Positions 15,528-24,079 of a stretch of 35,300 nt of DNA are shown in pieces. Source of the DNA: Hyphomicrobiales bacterium (GTDB taxonomy: Bacteria; Pseudomonadota; Alphaproteobacteria; Rhizobiales; Xanthobacteraceae); contig JACESF010000045.1 in NCBI GenBank assembly GCA_013911975.1, positions 1 through 35,300 of the forward strand, in the 5' to 3' direction. Made by a program: the position numbers and the translations under genes. Numbering within the stretch: position 1 is the first letter of the stretch; the number at the start of each line of letters is the position of its first letter. A model generated the notes under the pieces. It was not told the origin of the DNA. It was given only the letters and a program-made list of their open reading frames with translations, and ran no database searches.

Positions 15528-16925
15528 TCAGTGGCCCGCCGCGATCTCGCCGGCAAGGCCGGTGTGAATGTCGCCCGCCTGGAAGCGGGCATCGCGCAGC
15601 ACCTTCAGAAGGAACGGGACGTTGGTCTGGGTGCCGGAAATCTCGAACCCTTCGAGCCCCGCCGCGAGCCGCGCGATCGCCTCGTCGCGGGTGTCGCCAT
15701 GGGCGATCACCTTGGCGATCATGGGGTCGTAGAAGGGCGTCACGGCGCGCCCCTGCGCGTATCCCGTCTCGATCCGTAGGTGCGGCGTGGCGGGCGGCGG
15801 GCGGAAATGCTCCAGGCGCCCAGGCGCGGGCAGGAAGCGCACGGGGTCTTCCGCATAGATGCGCGCCTCCACCGCATGGCCCGTCAGGGCGATCCGCCCG
15901 GGCAGGATGTCGGCGAGCGGCAGGCCGGACGCGGCCAGGATCTGCGTGGCCACGAGATCGACGCCCGTCACCATCTCCGTCACCGCATGCTCCACCTGAA
16001 GGCGGGTGTTCATCTCCAGGAAGGAGAAGGTGCCGTCCGCGTCCCGCAGCATCTCCACGGTACCGATATTGTCGTAGGCGAGGCCGCGCAGAACGCCGGC
16101 GGCATGCTCGGCCATGGCCTCCAGAACGGCGCGCGGCAGCCCGGGCGCGGGCGCCTCCTCGATCACCTTCTGGTGGCGGCGCTGGATGGTGCAGTCGCGC
16201 TCGAACAAATGACGCAGGCCGCCATGGCGGTCGCCCATCACCTGGAACTCGATATGGCGGGGGCGCGCCAGCAGGCGCTCCAGATAGACCTGCGGATCGG
16301 CGAAGCTGCGGGCGGCGAGGGTCCGGGCGCGCTCCACCGCGCGCAGCAGCCCGTCCTCGCTCTCCACCGCCTGCATGCCGATGCCCCCGCCCCCGCCCGC
16401 GGGCTTCACGAGAAGCGGATAGCCGATGGCGCGCGCAATGGCGGGAAGGTCCGCGTCCGCCTCCAGCAGGCCGGACCCGGCGGCGACGGGCATGCCCTTC
16501 TGCGCCATCAGCGCACGGGCCCGGGTCTTGTGACCCATGGATTCGATCCAGGCGGCGGAGGGGCCGATGAAGGTCATCCCCGCCTGCGCCACGCGGCGGG
16601 CGAAGCCGGCATTCTCCGACAGGAAGCCGTAGCCAGGATGGATGGCGTCTGCCCCGCATTGCCGGGCGATGTCGAGGATGCGGTCCTGGTCCAGATAGCT
16701 GGCGCGCGCCGGAGCGGGGCCCACATGGAAGGCGGCGTCGGCCGCCTCCAGATAGGGCGCGCCCGCGTCTGCGTCGGAATAGAGCGCGACGGAGGGGATG
16801 CCCAGGGCGCGCAGCGCCCGCACCACCCGCGCCGCCACCGCCCCGCGATTGGCCACCAGCACCTTGGCGAAGGGGGCCCGGCGCGAGGGCGTCGCGGCAT
16901 CCCGCAGGATCTGCGCCTCACCCAT
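15528..16925 (-). CDS. Biotin carboxylase subunit of an acyl-CoA carboxylase
   Basis: 465 residues from ATG 16925 (MGEAQILRDAA), overlapping the preceding gene's stop by 8 bases. FAKVLVANRGAVAARVVRALR is the N-terminal domain signature. The ATP-grasp core shows KPAGGGGGIGM, HIEFQVMGD, ERDCTIQRRHQKVIEEAPAP and FLEMNTRLQVEHAVTE. It carboxylates biotin on a carrier protein with ATP and bicarbonate. Unlike most acyl-CoA carboxylase alpha subunits it stops after the carboxylase domain and has no fused biotinyl domain; the carrier is the small gene at 21063, encoded divergently. In the ATP-binding glycine loop the position usually R or K (GGGGGRGM) is I, a small departure. Confidence 0.9.
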   Translation of the reverse strand: MGEAQILRDAATPSRRAPFAKVLVANRGAVAARVVRALRALGIPSVALYSDADAGAPYLEAADAAFHVGPAPARASYLDQDRILDIARQCGADAIHPGYGFLSENAGFARRVAQAGMTFIGPSAAWIESMGHKTRARALMAQKGMPVAAGSGLLEADADLPAIARAIGYPLLVKPAGGGGGIGMQAVESEDGLLRAVERARTLAARSFADPQVYLERLLARPRHIEFQVMGDRHGGLRHLFERDCTIQRRHQKVIEEAPAPGLPRAVLEAMAEHAAGVLRGLAYDNIGTVEMLRDADGTFSFLEMNTRLQVEHAVTEMVTGVDLVATQILAASGLPLADILPGRIALTGHAVEARIYAEDPVRFLPAPGRLEHFRPPPATPHLRIETGYAQGRAVTPFYDPMIAKVIAHGDTRDEAIARLAAGLEGFEISGTQTNVPFLLKVLRDARFQAGDIHTGLAGEIAAGH

Positions 16926-17661
16926 GGCTCGCCCCTTCCTGCGCCGCGAGGCGCTCCAGGCGGGCGCCCACATTGGCGTCGGCGGCGCGCTTCATCCCGC
17001 TCTCCAGGGGAACGCCCTCCACCGCGTCGATCAGCGCCTTCACCCGGCCGATGAGGCCATCCGGCGCCGCCGCCAGTTCCGCCGCGCGGGTTTCCGCCGC
17101 CATGCCCACGTCCTCCGCGAGATGGGCGAGGCCAAGCGCCGCCGCCTCCCGCCCGTCGAAGACGCGCGCGCTGGTCAGAAGGTCGAACGCCCGCGCGCGG
17201 CCGAGGCGCTGGACGAGGCCCGGCACGACGAGGGCGGGGAGCATGCCGTGGCGGATCTCGGGATAGCCGAACCGGGCATCGCCCGCCGCGATCACCACGT
17301 CACAGGCGAGCGCCAGCGCGCAACCCGCGCCGAGAGCGAAGCCGTGGACCTGGGCCACCACGGGCTTTCCGAGCCCGGATGGCGCCAGAAGCAGGCGCCC
17401 GAGGCGGTCCGCATGGCTGCGGATGGAGGCCGCGTCCGCGAGCGCGGCCGTCTCCTTCAGGTCCGCGCCAGCGCAGAAGCCGGCGCCGTTCCCCCGGAGG
17501 AGGACCGACCGCACGCCGGGCGTGCGGCCAGCCTCCTCCAGGGCGGCCATCAGGGCGTCCATGAGGCGCGCGTTCAGGGCATTGCGCGCGCCCGGCCGGT
17601 TCAGCACCAGATGACGCACCGCGCCGTGATCGATGACGTGGAGAAGATCGTCGTCAGACAT
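16918..17661 (-). CDS. Enoyl-CoA hydratase/isomerase-family protein
   Basis: 247 residues from ATG 17661 (GGAGGA 5 bases before); it overlaps the flavoprotein gene by 8 bases. Crotonase features are GFCAGADLKE (oxyanion-hole loop) and GFALGAGCALALACD. Of the two hydratase glutamates, the one matching E144 of rat enoyl-CoA hydratase is alanine here (A115), while the one matching E164 is kept (E135, in FGYPEI). Family members with only the second glutamate are usually isomerases or have other activities, so simple hydration is doubtful. The MaoC pair may supply hydration instead. Confidence 0.86.
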   Translation of the reverse strand: MSDDDLLHVIDHGAVRHLVLNRPGARNALNARLMDALMAALEEAGRTPGVRSVLLRGNGAGFCAGADLKETAALADAASIRSHADRLGRLLLAPSGLGKPVVAQVHGFALGAGCALALACDVVIAAGDARFGYPEIRHGMLPALVVPGLVQRLGRARAFDLLTSARVFDGREAAALGLAHLAEDVGMAAETRAAELAAAPDGLIGRVKALIDAVEGVPLESGMKRAADANVGARLERLAAQEGASHG

Positions 17662-19261
17662 CACTGTCCTCCCGCCCGGCCGCCGACCGCCCCGCGATGG
17701 CGCCGCCGATCACGCATTCCGCCAGGTTCCCGCCACTGAGATAGAGGTGCCCGAACACGCTCCCCAGTTCGCCCGCCGCATAAAGGCCGGGAATGGGTGC
17801 GCCGAACGGGGTGAGCACGCGCTGGGCCCGGTCATGCACCGGGCCGCCCTGGGTGTTGATGACCATGGGCCACACCTGCCCCAGATAATAAGGCGGGGTC
17901 GCGAGCGGGGTCATGGTCTCGGGGCGGCGGCCGAAGGCCGTGTCCTCGCCGGACGCGCAGTCGCGGTTCCAGGCGTCCATCGTTTCCATCAGGACCGGCT
18001 CGGGCACGCCCATGAGGGCGGCAAGTTCGGCGAGGGTCTCCGCGCGCTGGAAGACGCCGAGCTCGACCTCCTTCAGATTGTCCGCGCTCCAGTCATAAAA
18101 ATCCTCGTCCCGCCCGTTGATGGCGCAGCGGCCCATGGGGTACATGCGCCGCCCCGCCTCGTCGAAGATGAGGAAGGCGGGAATGCGCGGGAAGGACTGG
18201 GTCTTGGAATCGTAGGCATCCAGCGGACGCACGCCGAAATCGCCGGGATAGGGCGGATACTCGTCCATGAAGCGCCGCCCGGTCTTGTCGCACAGGATCC
18301 AGGCGAGCTTGGGCAGGGTCTTGGCCGGGAGCGGCTTGCCGAGCGCATCCACCACGCCGAGGTCGGAGACCGCGTCCGCCCGGCCCGGCGTCCACATGGG
18401 GACCGCCTTCAGATAGAGGCCGTAGGGATAGGCGGGGTCGGGGTGCCGCAGGCCGTAGGGGCCGTGATAGTGCCACATGTGCCAGAGCGCGGCCCCGGCC
18501 TCCTGAGCCATGGCGATGCCATCGCCGGTATTGCCGAGAAAAGAGCCCACCAAAACCGGAATAGCCTGGAAATAATCGGCCTTCATGGCCTCGTTCGCCT
18601 CGAACCCGCCGCAGGCCAGCACCACGCCCTTGCGGGCGCGGATGGCGACGGAGCGGCCGTCGATGCGCGCCCTCAGGCCGAGAACGCCCTGCCCCGTGCG
18701 GTGGATAAGCCGCTCGGCCGGGGCGCTGAGGTGCACCGGGATGCCCCGGCGGACCACGTTGTCCTCAAGCACCGCGAACAGGCGGCAGCCCGGCCGCACG
18801 CCCTTCACGCCATGCACCCGCGCCGCGCCCTCGATGGCGGGCATGTGGCTGATCTCGCAATAGCCCAGCGCCTCGTATCCCGGCAGCGGGTAATTGCCCG
18901 GCGCGGCGGTCACGCTCACCGTGGCGCCGCTCGCCTGCGCATAGGCCCGCATGCGGTCGGGGACGGCCATCATGCTGTCGGCCAGCACCTCCAGCAGGTC
19001 GTCCGGCGTGCGGCCGCCGCAGGTGGCCTTCAGGTAGGTGAGCGCCGCGTCCCGGTCGAAGGCGATGCGGATGCCGCCCGCCGAGACGATGGAGAGCCCG
19101 CCGGGCTCCGGCATCTTTTCGAGGATCATGACCTCGGCGCCCACGTCATGGGCCTCGATGGCGGCCACCGCGCCCGCGGCGCCGTAGCCCACCACGACCA
19201 CGTCGGTCTCCAGGTCGAAGGCGATGTCGTCCTTCGCGATCTCGGGCGCGCGCGTCGGCAT
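17654..19261 (-). CDS. FAD-dependent oxidoreductase, KstD / fumarate-reductase flavoprotein family
   Basis: 535 residues from the second ATG (19261), 6 bases after AGGA; an ATG at 19267 is possible. The dinucleotide fold is clear: VVVVGYGAAGAVAAIEA with GxGxxG at 25-30 and E48 for the ribose. GLSIVSAGGIR, the FAD-binding block VVLACGGFEAN and the C-terminal GLYAAGELGSVFGHLYLSGGNLAECVIGGAIAGR place it with 3-ketosteroid delta1-dehydrogenase-like and fumarate-reductase-like flavoproteins. These introduce or remove C=C bonds next to a carbonyl. No signal peptide or heme motif is present, so it is soluble and cytoplasmic. Its stop overlaps the next gene, inside the same operon as carboxylase and thiolase. 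Substrate not determinable. Confidence 0.85.
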   Translation of the reverse strand: MPTRAPEIAKDDIAFDLETDVVVVGYGAAGAVAAIEAHDVGAEVMILEKMPEPGGLSIVSAGGIRIAFDRDAALTYLKATCGGRTPDDLLEVLADSMMAVPDRMRAYAQASGATVSVTAAPGNYPLPGYEALGYCEISHMPAIEGAARVHGVKGVRPGCRLFAVLEDNVVRRGIPVHLSAPAERLIHRTGQGVLGLRARIDGRSVAIRARKGVVLACGGFEANEAMKADYFQAIPVLVGSFLGNTGDGIAMAQEAGAALWHMWHYHGPYGLRHPDPAYPYGLYLKAVPMWTPGRADAVSDLGVVDALGKPLPAKTLPKLAWILCDKTGRRFMDEYPPYPGDFGVRPLDAYDSKTQSFPRIPAFLIFDEAGRRMYPMGRCAINGRDEDFYDWSADNLKEVELGVFQRAETLAELAALMGVPEPVLMETMDAWNRDCASGEDTAFGRRPETMTPLATPPYYLGQVWPMVINTQGGPVHDRAQRVLTPFGAPIPGLYAAGELGSVFGHLYLSGGNLAECVIGGAIAGRSAAGREDSDV

Positions 19262-19269
19262 GGGCATTC

Positions 19270-20808
19270 CTACGGCATGATGCGACGCTTGAAGCCGGGC
19301 ACGATGCGCGCCCGCGCCCGTTTCAGCGTCTTCAGGATGAAGTCCCGCGTCTCGGCCGGATGGATCACGTCGTCGATCAGCGCCATCTCCGCCGCCATGT
19401 AGGCGGAGGACTTCGCCTCCACCTGCTCGATGATCTCGGCGCGGCGCTTGGCCGGCTCGGCCGCGCGGGCGATCTCCTTGCCGTGCACCAGTTCCACGCC
19501 CGCCGCCGTGCCCATCACATCGAAGCGGGCCGTGGGCCAGGCGGCGATGCCGTCCGGCCGGGTCGCGCGCCCGCCGAGGGCGATGTAGGCGAGGCCGATG
19601 GCCTTGCGCAGCACCACCGTCACCTGCGGCACGCTGGCGCCGATCACGGCGTTAAGAAGCTGGGAGGCGAGCACCACCATGCGCTGCTGCTCCACCACCG
19701 GGCCCACCATGAAGCCGGGGCAATCGGTGAGGAACACCAGCGGAATGTGGAAGGCATCGCAGATGTCGATGAAGCGGCGCGCCTTGATGGCCGACTTCTC
19801 GTCCATGGCGCCCGCCATGAACAGGGGATTGGAGGCGATGATGCCCACCGATTCCCCGCCCATGCGGGCGAAGGCGGTGATGAGGTTCGGCCCGTACAAT
19901 TCGCGATAGGGCGTGTAGGCGCCGCCGTCCACCAGGAGCCGCAGCAGCACGCGCATGTCATAGGCGCGGCGATGGTTCTCCGAGACGATGGCCTCGATCT
20001 CCGCGCGCCCCTCCGGCGTCTCGATGGGCGCGGGCACAGGCGCTACGCTGGGCGGGCGCTCGTCGCTGCTGGAGGGCAGGTAGGACAGGATGTGGCGGAT
20101 GGCGGCGATGCTCTCCGCCTCGCTCTCTCCCAGGTGGTCGACCATGCCCCGTTCCACGGCCACGTGCTCGGCGCCGCCGATCTCGTCGGCGGTGGTCTCA
20201 AGGCCGATGCCCACCCGCACCACGGCGGGGCCGGACATGCCCATGAAGCCGGTGCCGCGCACGATGGTGACGAAGTCCGACTGGACAGCTGTGAAGGAGG
20301 GGCCGCCGAAGCACGCGCCCATGAGCGCCGCCACCTGGGGCACCACGCCCGACAATTCGAAATGCTCGCGGAAACGCGTGCCCATGGCGGCGGCGATGGC
20401 GCCGCCATTCTCCTGGAAGCGCCCCGCGCCCGCCTCCATCAGCGCGATGAAGGGCTTCTTGTGGATGAGCGCCAGTTCGCGCACCCGCACGGTCTTGGCC
20501 TCCGCCACCCGCCCGCGCGTGCCGGCGAGGATGGTGGCATCCTCGGACGTGACATAGACCGTGCGCCCATCGATGGTACCGCTGCCGGCGATGAGCCCGT
20601 CGGCCGGGGTGCGGGCCTTGAGGTCGGGGTGCTGGCTGCGGGCGAGGAGGCCGATCTCCTCGAAGGAGCCGGGGTCCAGCAGCAGGTCCAGCCGCTCGCG
20701 CGCGGTCAGCTTGCCCGCCGCCTTGTGCTGGGCGATGGCCGCCTCGCCGCCCATGGCCCGGGCGACGCCGCGACGCGCGTCGAGTTCGTCGAGAATCTTC
20801 TTGTCCAT
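19270..20808 (-). CDS. Acyl-CoA carboxylase carboxyltransferase (beta) subunit
   Basis: 512 residues from ATG 20808 (MDKKILDELDARRGVARAMGG), with GAGG 8 bases upstream. AAGKLTARERLDLLLDPGSFEEIG is the standard start of PccB/AccD5-type carboxyltransferases. VALMGACFGGPSFTAVQSDFV, TGFMGMSGPAVV, PLVFLTDCPGFMVGP and WPTARFDVMG make up the acyl-CoA and biotin sites in the N- and C-terminal crotonase-like halves. It transfers CO2 from carboxybiotin to an acyl- or enoyl-CoA. First gene of the minus-strand operon. The specific substrate (propionyl-, methylcrotonyl-, geranyl- or another CoA) cannot be assigned by eye. Confidence 0.9.
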   Translation of the reverse strand: MDKKILDELDARRGVARAMGGEAAIAQHKAAGKLTARERLDLLLDPGSFEEIGLLARSQHPDLKARTPADGLIAGSGTIDGRTVYVTSEDATILAGTRGRVAEAKTVRVRELALIHKKPFIALMEAGAGRFQENGGAIAAAMGTRFREHFELSGVVPQVAALMGACFGGPSFTAVQSDFVTIVRGTGFMGMSGPAVVRVGIGLETTADEIGGAEHVAVERGMVDHLGESEAESIAAIRHILSYLPSSSDERPPSVAPVPAPIETPEGRAEIEAIVSENHRRAYDMRVLLRLLVDGGAYTPYRELYGPNLITAFARMGGESVGIIASNPLFMAGAMDEKSAIKARRFIDICDAFHIPLVFLTDCPGFMVGPVVEQQRMVVLASQLLNAVIGASVPQVTVVLRKAIGLAYIALGGRATRPDGIAAWPTARFDVMGTAAGVELVHGKEIARAAEPAKRRAEIIEQVEAKSSAYMAAEMALIDDVIHPAETRDFILKTLKRARARIVPGFKRRIMP

Positions 20809-20867
20809 GGGCGGACCTCGGTCCCTTCGGGTCCCGCGGGTGTTGGGCACCCGTCGATTTCAGGCGG

Positions 20868-20895
20868 ACAATATCGCACATTGTATCGCATGCAA
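20868..20895 (-). promoter_or_regulatory. Candidate promoter and operator of the carboxyltransferase operon
   Basis: On the minus strand TTGCAT (20895-20890) and TATTGT (20873-20868) are separated by 16 bases, about 60 bases ahead of the carboxyltransferase ATG. Two direct copies of TATCGCA (plus strand, 20872-20878 and 20884-20890) lie 12 bases apart across the -10 and spacer. The second is part of TTGTATCGCATGCAAT, which resembles sites near the MocR gene. The 254-base gap 20809-21062 must also drive the divergent biotin-carrier gene; no clear plus-strand promoter was found. Confidence 0.45.
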
Positions 20896-21062
20896 TAGGC
20901 ACAAAGCGGAAATTGCCGGTAGACAATCACTTTCATTTCGTCAGAATGCCCATGACCCTGCCCGGACTGCATGTGCCGGCCGGCAGGGACAGGCCGCCAC
21001 GCACGGTGGACGGCTTCGACAGGACAAGCGGGAGCAGCCCGCGGCAGGTGGATTTCGCACCC

Positions 21063-21275
21063 ATGGACATCAAGGCCGAAGTCGCCGGCGCCGTCTTCGA
21101 GATTCTCGCGCGCGAGGGGGAGACGGTGGCCAAGGGCGCTCCCCTCCTCATCCTCGAATCCATGAAGATGGAAATCGTGGTCCAGGCACCGGCCCCGGGG
21201 GTCGTCGCGCGGGTTCTGGTGGACATCAACGACATTGTGGAAGCCGGACAGGTGCTGGTGCGCCTCGATCCCTGA
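21063..21275 (+). CDS. Biotin/lipoyl-attachment carrier protein (BCCP-like)
   Basis: 70 residues from ATG 21063 (MDIKAEVAGAVFEIL). The biotin-acceptor lysine is in ESMKMEI, and glycines before and after it form the usual flattened beta-barrel (GETVAKGAPLL, ...VVARVLVDINDIVEAGQVLVRL). Free-standing carriers of this kind are about 70 residues and often start MDIKAE, so this start is preferred; the frame is open back to 20913, which would give 120 residues. The spacing to a GCAGGTGG site is long. It presumably carries CO2 between the biotin carboxylase and carboxyltransferase encoded on the other strand. Confidence 0.87.
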   Translation: MDIKAEVAGAVFEILAREGETVAKGAPLLILESMKMEIVVQAPAPGVVARVLVDINDIVEAGQVLVRLDP

Positions 21276-21308
21276 CCGTGCGCCGCCGGCGCAGGACGGA
21301 GACTCAGA

Positions 21309-22478
21309 ATGGATTTTCGACTGACCGAGCGCCAACGCGAGCTGATTGACGGCGCCGCCCGCATCGCCGAGCGCGACCTGCTGCCGCTCGCCGCCGACGA
21401 GACGCCCGCGGGCGTCCAGAAGCTGCGCGAGGCCATGGCGCAGGCCGGCCTGCTCGGCCTCAACATGCCCGAGGAGCACGGCGGCATCGGCCTTCCGCTG
21501 GTGGACACGCTGCTGCTGATCCAGACGCTCCAGGCCCGCGCCTCCATCATCGGCGGCCTCGCCCATCGCACCTCCACCGGCGCCGTGGGCGCCATCGCGG
21601 AACTGGGCACCGACGCCCAGAAGGCGCGCTACGTGCGCGGCGTGTGCGCGGGCGAATTCGGCATCGGCATCGGCATCACCGAGCCGGAGGCGGGCTCCGC
21701 CGCCACCTCCATGACCACCCGCGCCCGCATCGAGGGTGACAGGGTCGTGATGGAGGGCCGCAAGCAGTTCGTGTCCTTCGTGGACAACAACGCCTATACC
21801 CTCACCTATTGCCGGTTCGGCACCAGCGGGAAGCCCTCGGACATCGGCGCGGTGATCGTGCCCCATGATGCGCCGGGCTTTTCCCACTCCAAGGGGTCGG
21901 TCAACATGGCCGACGAGTTGCTGTTCGAGCTCTATTTCGACCGCTGCACCTTGCCCCTGGAGCACATCCTGCTGGACGGCAACGCCTTCGGCCGCCTCAT
22001 CAGCGTCTACAATGCGGAGCGGCTCGGCAGCATGGCGCGCATGCTCGGCTCGGCGGAGGCCGCCTTCAACCTGGCGGTGGACTATGCCAAGACGCGCCGC
22101 CAGTTCGGCCGCGAGATCGGCGAGTTCCAGGGCATTCAGTGGATGCTCGCGGAGATGAAGGTGAAGCTAGAAGCCGCCCAGCTCCTGGTCTACCGCGCCG
22201 CCTCCAATGCCGGACACGGGCTGCCCAACCCCACCGAGACCTCCATGGCCAAGGTCTTCACCGCCCAGGCGGCGAAGGAGATCTGCGACGCGGCCATCCA
22301 GATCTTCGGGGCCAACGGCTACATGAAGGAATTCCCCCTGGCCCGGCGCTATGCCGAGGTGCGCGGCGGCTCCATCTATGGCGGCACCATCCAGATCCAC
22401 AAGAACATGATCGCCGGCGCCATTCTCGGCCGCTCCAACAGCCAGTGGCGGCGCGAGAAGCCCGGCGCCAAGGACTGA
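21309..22478 (+). CDS. Acyl-CoA dehydrogenase, isovaleryl-CoA-dehydrogenase-like active site
   Basis: 389 residues. Begins MDFRLTERQRELIDGA; the flavin/substrate motif GIGITEPEAGS and the C-terminal GANGYMKEFPLARRYAEVRGGSIYGGTIQIHKNMIA are typical. The usual catalytic glutamate of medium- and short-chain enzymes (IYEGT) is glycine here (G358 in IYGGT). A glutamate is instead present at E237 in YNAERLGSMA, the helix position used by isovaleryl-CoA and long-chain dehydrogenases. So it is probably active, on a branched or bulky acyl-CoA. It follows the biotin carrier by 33 bases. Confidence 0.92.
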   Translation: MDFRLTERQRELIDGAARIAERDLLPLAADETPAGVQKLREAMAQAGLLGLNMPEEHGGIGLPLVDTLLLIQTLQARASIIGGLAHRTSTGAVGAIAELGTDAQKARYVRGVCAGEFGIGIGITEPEAGSAATSMTTRARIEGDRVVMEGRKQFVSFVDNNAYTLTYCRFGTSGKPSDIGAVIVPHDAPGFSHSKGSVNMADELLFELYFDRCTLPLEHILLDGNAFGRLISVYNAERLGSMARMLGSAEAAFNLAVDYAKTRRQFGREIGEFQGIQWMLAEMKVKLEAAQLLVYRAASNAGHGLPNPTETSMAKVFTAQAAKEICDAAIQIFGANGYMKEFPLARRYAEVRGGSIYGGTIQIHKNMIAGAILGRSNSQWRREKPGAKD

Positions 22479-22504
22479 GCAGCAGCAACCGGGAGCGGAC
22501 GCCC

Positions 22505-24055
22505 ATGGCACGCGCGGTGGATGCGCAGGACCTTGCCCGCCAGATGGAGGCGCGCCCGCGCGCCTTCGCGCTGCTGGACATCCGGGAAGCGGGCGAGGCG
22601 GAGCGCGGGCACATTCCCGGCGCCTCCGCCCTGCCCCGCCGCCTGCTGGAATTCCGCATCGAGCCGCTGGTGCGCAACCGCGACACGCCGGTCATTCTCT
22701 ATGACGACGGCGACGGCCGCGCGGACCTCGCAGCCAAGACGCTGGAGCGCGCTGGCTATGGCCGGGTCTCGACGCTGGCGGGCGGCCTTCCCGCCTGGCG
22801 GGCGGCCGGTCAGCCCCTCGCCACCGGCTTCAACGTGCCCAGCAAGGCCTTCGGCGAGCAAGTGCATGACGAGGGCGTGCCGTCCATGACCCCGGCCGCC
22901 CTCGCCGCCCTCGCCGCGTCCGGCCGCCCTTTCACCCTCTGGGACGTGCGCACCCCCGCCGAATACAGGACGGGCACCTTGCCCGGCGCGGTCCGGGGCG
23001 CGGGCTTCGAGCTGATCCTGAGCGCGCCCGGCGCGGCGGCCTCGGGCGCCCCCATCGTGCTCCACTGCGCCGGCCGCACCCGCTCCATCATCGCCACCCG
23101 CACCCTGCATTTGCTGGGTTTTACGGATGTTACGGCGGTGGAGAACGGCACCATGGGCTGGATGCTGGACGGGCGGGAGCTGGAGCGCGGCGCCGACCGC
23201 GCCCTGCCGCCGCCCCGTGTGGCGGACGTGCGCGCAATGGCCGAGCGGGCGAAGGTGTGCGCGCAGGCGGCGGGCGTCCGGTTCGTGAGCGCGGCCGAGG
23301 CGGCGGCCCTCGCCGGGGACACGGCCCGCCCCTATGTCTTCGATGTGCGCGGGGCCGAGGCCTTCGCGGAGCGTCACGCGGCCGAGGCCATGCACGCGCC
23401 GGCAGGCCAGCTTGTTCAATGCACGGACGAGTATGTGGCCGTGGCGACCCTGCCCATCCTGCTCATGGATGACGGGGATGCCCGCGCCGCCATGGCGGGC
23501 TACTGGCTGTCGCGCATGGGCTTTCCGGATGTCCGCGTGGTGGAAGGCGGCCTTGCGGCCTGGAGCGCGGCGGGTGGCGCGACGGCCAGCGGGCCGCGCC
23601 GCAGCCGGCCGCTGAACCTCGACCAGGCCCGCGCGGGCGCGCGCTTCCTGGACCCGCAGGCCCTGCGCGCGGCGCCCGACGAGGCGTTGGTGCTGGATGT
23701 GGGAACGAGCCGCGACTTCGCCGCCGGTCACGTTCCCGGCGCGCTCTGGTGCCCGCGCGGGTCGCTGGAACTGCGCGTCGGGCGGCTGCCGGCCGAACGG
23801 ACCTGGGTGCTCACCGCCACGGACGAGCGGCAGGCCCTTCTGGCGGCGGCATCGCTGGCGGAGCACGGTCATGCGGCCCTCGTCCTGCGGGGCGGCAACG
23901 AAGGCTGGAGAGCGGCAGGCGGGTTTCTAGAAGCCGGGGGATCGCCGGAGCCGGGCTTCGGCACCGACCTCGTCGAGCCGCCCTATGCGAAGGGCCTCGG
24001 CGAAATGCGCCGCTATCTGGACTGGGAACAGACGCTGCACCGGCCGGGAGCCTGA
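22505..24055 (+). CDS. Four-domain rhodanese-like sulfurtransferase
   Basis: 516 residues from ATG 22505, with GGGAG about 9 bases upstream. Four tandem rhodanese domains can be seen at roughly 6-104, 128-235, 257-358 and 382-475. Each has an LxDxR or LDVG-type strand, an HxPGA-like loop (less clear in the third) and a GG-x-AW or GGNEGW ending. Only domain 2 has the catalytic cysteine: C188 in IVLHCAGRTRS. Domains 1 and 3 have MDDGDxR/YDDGDGR in its place, and domain 4 TATDER. Rhodaneses move sulfane sulfur from thiosulfate or persulfides. Why one sits in an acyl-CoA operon is not obvious; a sulfur-containing substrate is a possibility. It converges with the MocR gene. Confidence 0.88.
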   Translation: MARAVDAQDLARQMEARPRAFALLDIREAGEAERGHIPGASALPRRLLEFRIEPLVRNRDTPVILYDDGDGRADLAAKTLERAGYGRVSTLAGGLPAWRAAGQPLATGFNVPSKAFGEQVHDEGVPSMTPAALAALAASGRPFTLWDVRTPAEYRTGTLPGAVRGAGFELILSAPGAAASGAPIVLHCAGRTRSIIATRTLHLLGFTDVTAVENGTMGWMLDGRELERGADRALPPPRVADVRAMAERAKVCAQAAGVRFVSAAEAAALAGDTARPYVFDVRGAEAFAERHAAEAMHAPAGQLVQCTDEYVAVATLPILLMDDGDARAAMAGYWLSRMGFPDVRVVEGGLAAWSAAGGATASGPRRSRPLNLDQARAGARFLDPQALRAAPDEALVLDVGTSRDFAAGHVPGALWCPRGSLELRVGRLPAERTWVLTATDERQALLAAASLAEHGHAALVLRGGNEGWRAAGGFLEAGGSPEPGFGTDLVEPPYAKGLGEMRRYLDWEQTLHRPGA

Positions 24056-24079
24056 GGCGCCCGCACCGCCGGAGCCGGA

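Noticed and set aside
19360..20898. 512-residue plus-strand frame opposite the carboxyltransferase, and similar long antisense frames at 7827-9590, 10220-11362, 25607-27130, 27527-29128 and 29932-31620
   Set aside because: All lie against genes with recognisable motifs and have histidine/arginine/glycine-rich translations typical of antisense GC-rich frames.
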